DNA from: JBEBVQ01 sp037190845
GTDB taxonomy: Bacteria > Bacteroidota > Bacteroidia > Chitinophagales > Chitinophagaceae
Assembly: GCA_037190845.1 (NCBI GenBank)
Contig: JBBCJI010000046.1
Location: 1 to 5,964, forward strand
Length of the DNA: 5,964 bases
Reading direction: 5' to 3'
The notes beneath the pieces were generated by a model, which was not told the DNA's origin, did not search any database, and worked only from the letters and a program-made list of their open reading frames with translations. Positions 1 to 4,407 of the stretch are shown piece after piece; position 1 is the stretch's first letter, and each line of letters begins with the position of its first letter. Position numbers and translations under genes: made by a program.

Positions 1-2
1 TG

Positions 3-140
3 GAGTTTGTTGAGCATGGAGTCAAAGCATACGAGGAACAGATCCGTCGGCAACAGATCAAATCTCTTGAAAAAAGAGCCCGCTCACTCAATTTTCAGAT
101 CATTGAAAAACAACAAGTTGAAACAATGCGTCAATGGTAG
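3..140 (+). CDS. C-terminal end of a probable insertion-sequence transposase (5'-truncated by window)
   Basis: An open frame enters from the left edge and stops at TAG 138-140, giving 45 residues that begin EFVEHGVKAYEEQ and end QVETMRQW. The tail is very basic and helical, with a central stretch QIKSLEKRARSLNFQIIEK. This 'K-x-L-x-K-R-A-x-x-L' ending resembles the C-terminal tails of several bacterial IS transposases; that is recalled family knowledge, not a search result. No catalytic residues lie inside the window, so the family (for example IS110-like) cannot be fixed. The stop codon sits one base before a REP-like palindromic repeat, which fits a mobile-element context. It could instead be the end of an unrelated coiled-coil protein. 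The frame itself is reasonably secure; the transposase label is tentative. Confidence 0.5.
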   Translation, partial: EFVEHGVKAYEEQIRRQQIKSLEKRARSLNFQIIEKQQVETMRQW

Positions 141-141
141 C

Positions 142-220
142 GTGGAGCGAAGGATCTCACACAATACGGACATACATTACGTGGGATCCTTCACTCCACT
201 CCGTTGCGTTCAGGATGACA
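142..220. repeat. REP-like inverted repeat pair ('CHSERSEES' type)
   Basis: The left arm GTGGAGCGAAGGATCTCAC (142-160) and the right arm GTGGGATCCTTCACTCCAC (181-199) are inverted copies. They match at 17 of 19 positions, with one of the two mismatches a T-G wobble, around a 20-base loop. The right copy continues to 220; read on the minus strand it begins TGTCATCCTGAACGCAACGG. That is the start of a dispersed intergenic repeat familiar from Bacteroidota genomes, whose spurious translation reads like CHSERSEES. The right copy has its own short stem, ATCCT 186-190 with AGGAT 212-216. No T-run follows the large hairpin, so it is not a typical intrinsic terminator, although it could hinder transcription out of the upstream gene. 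Confidence 0.8.
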
Positions 221-247
221 CAGTGGACAGATTCATACGCCATGTCA

Positions 248-260
248 TTGTATTATACAA
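248..260. promoter_or_regulatory. 13-bp palindrome upstream of ispE, possible operator or promoter element
   Basis: The sequence TTGTATTATACAA is a perfect inverted repeat with 6-bp arms around one central base. It lies about 75 bp before the ispE start, in the AT-rich part of the 114-bp spacer that follows the REP-like repeat. It could be a protein-binding site, or its TATTAT/TATACA core could be part of a promoter. No convincing TTTG / TAnnTTTG promoter pair was found in this spacer. AT-rich palindromes of this size also arise by chance, so the role is a guess. Confidence 0.2.
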
Positions 261-334
261 ATTCAGCACGTTGAATTATTCGTCGGAATGATGTCGTTAC
301 CCTTTTTAGACAGTCTCTTTGCTAAACGTTGCAT

Positions 335-1159
335 ATGCTTTGTTTTCCTAACTGCAAGATCAATATCGGTTTGTTTGTTACAGGTCGCCGTGCCGACGGA
401 TACCACAACCTGGAAACGGTTTTTTATCCTCTTCCGCTTCGGGATGCGTTGGAGATTGTACCGTCTGCATCCGGTGAGGTTTCTTTCCATGCGGCGGGCC
501 TGCCGGTGCATGGAAACGCAGCGGATAATCTGGTAATGAAGGCGTATCAGTTGTTGCAGGCCGGCTACCCGGATAAAGTGAAGCCGACGGAGATCTGGCT
601 GTATAAAAAGATACCGATGGGCGCCGGATTGGGTGGTGGATCCGCAGATGGGGTCTTTATGCTACGGCTGCTCAATGATCATTTTGATCTGGGACTTGAT
701 AAGTCCGCCCTGGCATCGCTGGCGCTGCAACTGGGGAGCGATTGTCCATTTTTTATTTATAACACGCCGCAGTTTGCTGCCGGACGGGGTGAGGACATGA
801 CGCCGGTGGCGCCAGATCTGTCCGGTTATTGTATTCGTCTGATTTGTCCGGAAGTTCATGTATCAACGGCTGCTGCATTCCGTATGATTACCCCGCGGCC
901 CGCACCATTTGATCTGAAAAAACTGGAAGGCCTTCCAGTTGCACAATGGAAAGAGGTTATAGCTAATGATTTTGAGCAACCTGTATTTGAGATGCATCCT
1001 GCCCTGAGGGATATAAAGGAGCAGTTGTACAGGCAAGGTGCGGTGTATGTGTCTATGAGCGGCAGTGGCTCAGCGTTGTATGGCGTTTTTCCTGAAGACC
1101 ACGAAATGCTACCGTTATCAGTAGAGACGCCATATATTGAGTACATATTGACCGGATAA
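335..1159 (+). CDS. ispE: 4-diphosphocytidyl-2-C-methyl-D-erythritol kinase
   Basis: IspE is the cytosolic GHMP-family kinase that phosphorylates the 2-hydroxyl of CDP-methylerythritol with ATP. This is the fourth step of the MEP route to isopentenyl diphosphate. The 274-residue product opens MLCFPNCKINIGLFVTGRR with the substrate-side Lys8, followed by the DGYH motif at 21-24. The glycine-rich ATP loop PMGAGLGGGSAD covers residues 94-105. LGSDCPFF (133-140) carries the catalytic Asp136, equivalent to Asp141 in E. coli. The third GHMP motif SMSGSGSALYG lies at 240-250. Length and motif order are normal and complete. ATG 335 is preferred over a TTG two codons upstream (329) because the family's conserved N-terminus begins right after it. 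There is no clear Shine-Dalgarno sequence, as is usual in Bacteroidota. The gene seems to stand alone, convergent with the response-regulator gene 39 bp downstream. Confidence 0.96.
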   Translation: MLCFPNCKINIGLFVTGRRADGYHNLETVFYPLPLRDALEIVPSASGEVSFHAAGLPVHGNAADNLVMKAYQLLQAGYPDKVKPTEIWLYKKIPMGAGLGGGSADGVFMLRLLNDHFDLGLDKSALASLALQLGSDCPFFIYNTPQFAAGRGEDMTPVAPDLSGYCIRLICPEVHVSTAAAFRMITPRPAPFDLKKLEGLPVAQWKEVIANDFEQPVFEMHPALRDIKEQLYRQGAVYVSMSGSGSALYGVFPEDHEMLPLSVETPYIEYILTG

Positions 1160-1167
1160 TCCTGATT

Positions 1168-1195
1168 TCATCCCTCATCCGTCACTCCTCATCCC
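1168..1195. repeat. Four degenerate 7-bp tandem units between convergent genes
   Basis: The plus strand reads TCATCCC, TCATCCG, TCACTCC, TCATCCC in exact 7-base register, equivalent to GGGATGA-like units on the minus strand. The array fills most of the 39 bp between the ispE stop (1157-1159) and the response-regulator stop (1199-1201). No hairpin with a T-run was found here, so neither convergent gene has an obvious intrinsic terminator in the junction. The array most likely reflects simple-sequence expansion. Confidence 0.7.
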
Positions 1196-1198
1196 TGA

Positions 1199-1840
1199 TC
1201 ATTCCGCCAGTCCCATCTGCATGGCAATCTTCACCAATGCTACCAGGTTTTTGGCATCCAGCTTCTGGAGCAGGCTGCACCGGTGCGCTTCTACTGTACG
1301 CAGGCTGATGAACAACTTATCGGCAATTTCAGGGCTGGTATATTCCTGGACGATCAATGTCAGAACTTCTTTTTCACGTTGGGTAAGTTTGGGCGTATTG
1401 TCAATAGAATTTTTCTTCAGCCTGAGTACATTCTGGAGTATCTGTTCTTTGATGGATGGTTCAATAAATTCTTTTCCTTCATACACCTGCTCGATTGCAT
1501 ACACCAGGGTGGGGGCGTCCGTATCTTTAAGCAGGTAACCGGTACACCCCCTGCGCATCATACCTTTTACATGACTGGGGGCATCGAGGCTGGTGAGCGC
1601 CAGGATGCGTATCCCCGGCCAGTTGGCGCTGATGGTTTCTGCCAGCTCCTTACCGGAAGTATCGGGTAGCATAATGTCCAGCAGAAGCACATCCGGTTGT
1701 TCCCGTTCCAGGCCTGCAAGCAGCGCCTTCCCGGATGTATAAGTGGCGGAGAGCTGTATGTGCGGGTATGGGGCGAGCATGGTCTGTACACCATGAATCG
1801 TCATGGGATGATTATCAACTATTGTGGCTCTGATTAACAT
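1199..1840 (-). CDS. NarL/FixJ-family two-component response regulator
   Basis: This 213-residue cytoplasmic transcription factor is phosphorylated by a sensor kinase and binds DNA. The receiver domain (about 1-120) has the phospho-acceptor Asp55 in LLLDIMLPD, switch residue Thr83 in ILALTS, and conserved Lys105 in GYLLKD. A LuxR-type helix-turn-helix covers about 152-210, with LTQREKEVL followed by SPEIADKLFISLRTVEAHR. The acidic pocket is unusual: the common Asp-Asp or Glu-Asp pair is Asp9-Asn10 here (IVDNHP). The start at 1840 is chosen because MLIRATIVDNHP is a standard receiver N-terminus; the frame's upstream extension would add an atypical hydrophobic leader read from the kinase gene. 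The gene overlaps the end of the kinase gene by 26 bp, so the two are probably co-transcribed and translationally coupled. The partner is therefore almost certainly that kinase. Confidence 0.95.
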   Translation of the reverse strand: MLIRATIVDNHPMTIHGVQTMLAPYPHIQLSATYTSGKALLAGLEREQPDVLLLDIMLPDTSGKELAETISANWPGIRILALTSLDAPSHVKGMMRRGCTGYLLKDTDAPTLVYAIEQVYEGKEFIEPSIKEQILQNVLRLKKNSIDNTPKLTQREKEVLTLIVQEYTSPEIADKLFISLRTVEAHRCSLLQKLDAKNLVALVKIAMQMGLAE

Positions 1841-3920
1841 ATGCAGCGGTATGTGGATTAAAAATATTGCGTAGATCAAACTCAATATATACAATCGTTC
1901 CGTTTTCCGGAGCGCTGCGTATATCTATATGTCCGCCCAGTGAGTTGACTCTCGCTTTTATATTCTTCAGGCCGATACCTTTTTTATTAGCAGGGAAGAT
2001 ATCGGGAATACCGGTTCCGTTGTCTTCAGCGGTGATACCCAGTAGGTGCAGATGCTTCTGGTAATTAAGCTGTATCAGCGCCTGGGTGGCGGAAGCGTGT
2101 TTGATAACATTCTGTGCCAGTTCCTGAATAATACGGTAAACGGAGAGTTCAAAATCCGGAGGTAATCTTGGAACGACACCACACAATTCAAAATCTATAT
2201 TCAAACCGGTATTCTGCTTCAGGTTTTTACAGAAATAATAGACGGCTTCGGCCAGCCCCTCTTCCAGCAGGACATCAGGCAACAGATTGTGAGCCGTCTG
2301 GCGCAGATCCCTGGTGGCATTGTCCAGTTGTTGTATTGCCTGCCGGAAGTCTTGTGAGTTTTCCAGTTCCCTAAACTGGTTGGACAAAGACCGGAAGCTC
2401 ATTTTTGCCGCAGAAAACTGGACAACGATACCATCGTGCAGATCCTGTGCAATACGTATCCTTTCCTTTTCCTCGCCTTCCATCAATGCCTTCAGCCGGC
2501 CAATTTCCTGCTCTTGCTGCAGGTTGCGGATCTGCTCTTTTTGAAAGCGCTGCTTATTCCGGTTCCGGCTGTACAGCAGGGAGGCAATTACCGTCAGGAA
2601 TACGGCTGTCGCGGAGATGCCGGCAATCCATATGTTTTTATATTCCAGTTGTCTTTTCTGCTGGTTAATGAGCAACTGGTTTTTCGTTAGCATTTTTTCT
2701 TTTTCAGCAGTCCGGTACTTTATATCCAGCAGGCTGACGGCATCTGTTTTTTCTTTATTGAGCAAACTGTCGTTCAGGAGCATGAACGCCTGCAGATGGC
2801 GGAGCGAGCGCGGGTACTCTTGTGTCTGTTCGTATAATCTGGCCAGCTGCCGGTGTGTATTGGCAATACAGTCGGGAATGGAAGAAGCTGTTGCTTTCTC
2901 CAGAGCCGCATGCAGAAAATGTGCGGCACGGGGATAATTCTTTAATGAAAGATAGGCGCTGCCCAGGGAGTAAAAGACAAGGGCTGTGTAGTACGGGTTT
3001 ATATTTTCCCTCAGGCGTAGTGCCGCTTCCAGGTACGGGATGGACTCTGTGGGTTTATGATCGGCCAGCAACAGGTCCCCCATGCCTTTCAGCGCTGCAA
3101 ACTGCGTTTGTATAAACTGACCCTGCCATACGAAGGTTGTGTGTGTTGATTCCAGCTGTTTAGCCAGCATGTAAGCTTTGTTGTTATAGTCCCAGGCTTT
3201 TTGAGAGGATCCTATATTGTCGTATACGGTAGCTTTGTTGATAAAGATACTGGGCAGCCGGCTGGTGAATTGCATATTTACAGCCATGGATTCTGCATTT
3301 TCAAGATAATGCAGTGCCTTCTCCGGTTGATGGATCTTCAGCAGAGCAGACCCCATGTTGTTATAGATCCTTACCAGATGATTGGCCATAAATGTATCTG
3401 TAGCCGGAGTTCTTTTAGCCAGCTCGGCGGCATAAAAATAATATTGAGCCGACCGTGCATAATCTCCCTGGTACATGCTGGTATTCCCAAGATTGTTTAA
3501 TGCGCGACAGGCATCTATGATTGCATTGTTCCTGATACTGTATGTAAACATCCTTTGATAACAGATTGCTGCATGTTTATAATCTCCTTTATCCGTATAG
3601 GCAGCTCCCAGGCTTATCAATGCTTCCCTCAATACTCTGCTTCGACCTTCCTTTAACGTTTGGCGTTCTTCTTCCGGCATTGCAGATATCTCATTTACAA
3701 AATGCTGATCCAGTAACTGTTCACTTTTATAAACGGCAATTTTAAGCATATGGATAGCGCTGTCGGTATGGGTGAGTGCTTTTTGTCTTCCGCGATGAAT
3801 CAACTGGTAGATTTTTACCGGATCTTCTTTTTCCGGTACTACGACAGATTGTCTCATCTCCTGTCCGCAACTGTTAAAGGGAATGTTTGTCGCCAGCAGC
3901 AGAAAACATAAAATCCTCAT
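1815..3920 (-). CDS. TPR-containing membrane sensor histidine kinase (HisKA_3 type)
   Basis: This is the sensor partner of the adjacent response regulator. The 701-residue product starts with a hydrophobic leader MRILCFLLLATNIPF, with Cys18 as a weak lipobox candidate (FNSC). About seven TPR-like helix pairs follow between residues 96 and 386, for example LISLGAAYTDKGDYKHAA and LNNLGNTSMYQGDYARSA. Next come a coiled coil (387-427), one membrane helix (about 429-450, WIAGISATAVFLTVIASLLY) and a second coiled coil. The catalytic part has the HisKA_3 motif ERIRIAQDLHDG with phospho-acceptor His495. The HATPase domain shows an N-box with Asn604 (ELAQNVIKHA), a G1 box DNGTGI from Asp633, and a G2 box KKGIGLKNI near 646-655. 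The topology implies a periplasmic TPR sensor and a cytoplasmic kinase. The start at 3920 puts the leader directly after Met; ATG 3950 is also possible, and ATG 4025 would lie upstream of the candidate promoter. The ligand is unknown. Confidence 0.93.
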   Translation of the reverse strand: MRILCFLLLATNIPFNSCGQEMRQSVVVPEKEDPVKIYQLIHRGRQKALTHTDSAIHMLKIAVYKSEQLLDQHFVNEISAMPEEERQTLKEGRSRVLREALISLGAAYTDKGDYKHAAICYQRMFTYSIRNNAIIDACRALNNLGNTSMYQGDYARSAQYYFYAAELAKRTPATDTFMANHLVRIYNNMGSALLKIHQPEKALHYLENAESMAVNMQFTSRLPSIFINKATVYDNIGSSQKAWDYNNKAYMLAKQLESTHTTFVWQGQFIQTQFAALKGMGDLLLADHKPTESIPYLEAALRLRENINPYYTALVFYSLGSAYLSLKNYPRAAHFLHAALEKATASSIPDCIANTHRQLARLYEQTQEYPRSLRHLQAFMLLNDSLLNKEKTDAVSLLDIKYRTAEKEKMLTKNQLLINQQKRQLEYKNIWIAGISATAVFLTVIASLLYSRNRNKQRFQKEQIRNLQQEQEIGRLKALMEGEEKERIRIAQDLHDGIVVQFSAAKMSFRSLSNQFRELENSQDFRQAIQQLDNATRDLRQTAHNLLPDVLLEEGLAEAVYYFCKNLKQNTGLNIDFELCGVVPRLPPDFELSVYRIIQELAQNVIKHASATQALIQLNYQKHLHLLGITAEDNGTGIPDIFPANKKGIGLKNIKARVNSLGGHIDIRSAPENGTIVYIEFDLRNIFNPHTAAYVNQSHNS

Positions 3921-3980
3921 ATGGCCGGATACCCTACAGAAGTGAAACATTACATGAAAGGCTGCATTTGTACAGCTACA

Positions 3981-4012
3981 TAAATATACCACAATAGCCT
4001 TATCCGGGGAAA
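3981..4012 (-). promoter_or_regulatory. Candidate promoter of the kinase/regulator operon
   Basis: On the minus strand, TTTC (4009-4012) is followed by 20 bases and then TATATTTA (3981-3988). This is a partial match to the Bacteroidota pattern TTTG, about 20 bases, TAnnTTTG. Transcription would begin near 3975 and leave a leader of roughly 55 bases before the start at 3920. Both boxes deviate from consensus, so this is a candidate only. Confidence 0.35.
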
Positions 4013-4081
4013 TAGGTGTTTCCACGGATTTTATAATAAACTGGTGTTTCCTCCAATAGGCCGATACATGTCCCCCGGATA
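4001..4081. repeat. Widely spaced 9-bp inverted repeat in the divergent control region
   Basis: TATCCGGGG (4001-4009) and CCCCGGATA (4073-4081) are perfect inverted copies 63 bases apart. The left arm lies in the spacer and first base of the candidate leftward promoter; the right arm touches the first two bases of the candidate rightward -7 box. A third, shorter copy, CCGGATA, occurs at 3925-3931 just before the kinase start. The placement suggests a shared operator, but this is inference. Confidence 0.4.
4015..4051. promoter_or_regulatory. Direct repeat GGTGTTTCC x2, candidate regulator-binding sites
   Basis: GGTGTTTCC occurs at 4015-4023 and again at 4043-4051, 28 bases start to start, separated by an AT-rich stretch (ATTTTATAATAAA). 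The first copy lies two bases upstream of the candidate -33 element of the kinase promoter, a position typical of activator sites. The second lies nearly midway between the two divergent promoters. The adjacent response regulator is a natural candidate ligand, but nothing in the sequence proves binding. Confidence 0.35.
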
Positions 4082-4087
4082 ATTTTG
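4080..4087 (+). promoter_or_regulatory. Candidate Bacteroidota -7 box for the small-peptide/Kelch unit
   Basis: TAATTTTG matches TAnnTTTG exactly. It lies 77 bases upstream of the small ORF start at 4165, implying a leader of roughly 70 bases. No TTTG is present at the expected distance upstream; the nearest T-rich element, TTTC at 4047-4050, is about 29 bases away. The promoter is therefore weak, activator-dependent or a chance match. Confidence 0.4.
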
Positions 4088-4164
4088 TATCGTGAATAAA
4101 GAAACCGTCAGTATTGGTAATCTATTATGATGCACCGGGAGCGGGATTATAATAATTGAGATTG

Positions 4165-4368
4165 ATGAGAAAAATAAAATTGTCCAGACTCCTGCTTTTA
4201 CTGGCGTTGTATTTCGCGGATGCTGCCGGATATACTAATATGAGGGTACGCACCCTGCCGGTTTTAAAAGACACGACTGGCAGATACAAACCCAACATCC
4301 GTAAGGCTGATGATTCGTTAACGCTTCCGAAAGAAACCGGCTACTTCTACTTTCTGATGTATTCCTGA
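4165..4368 (+). CDS. Small secreted protein of unknown function (67 aa)
   Basis: The product is not recognised. It starts MRKIKLSRLLLLLALYFADAAG, a textbook signal peptide with a basic n-region, a leucine-rich core and likely cleavage after an Ala near residues 20-23. About 45 mature residues remain, basic in the middle (RVRTLPVLK, RYKPNIRK), with an aromatic hydrophobic end, YFYFLMYS. No cysteines or known motif are visible. ATG 4165 is chosen because the frame's upstream TTG (4156) adds only three residues and the leader begins cleanly here. There is no Shine-Dalgarno sequence, but the upstream region is AT-rich. It lies 39 bp before the Kelch gene on the same strand and is probably co-transcribed with it. 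It could be a real small exported protein or a decayed fragment of a larger one. Confidence 0.5.
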   Translation: MRKIKLSRLLLLLALYFADAAGYTNMRVRTLPVLKDTTGRYKPNIRKADDSLTLPKETGYFYFLMYS

Positions 4369-4407
4369 ATGAAAAAATAAAAATCACTTACAAACTAAAT
4401 ATGGTAT

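Noticed and set aside
142..199. Intrinsic terminator for the upstream gene
   Set aside because: The hairpin is strong, but no T-run follows either arm and the sequence matches a dispersed repeat family, so it is called a repeat.
7..291. Plus-strand ORF of 94 codons
   Set aside because: It runs out of frame over the transposase-like tail and straight through the REP-like palindrome; its composition is not protein-like and it has no recognisable domain.
1841..1894. N-terminal extension of the response regulator (18 residues)
   Set aside because: Receiver domains start right at MLIRATIVD; the extension is merely another frame of the kinase 3' end.
3921..4025. N-terminal extension of the kinase to ATG 4025
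   Set aside because: The extra 35 residues would precede the natural signal peptide and cover the candidate promoter; a start at 3920 (or 3950) fits an exported sensor better.
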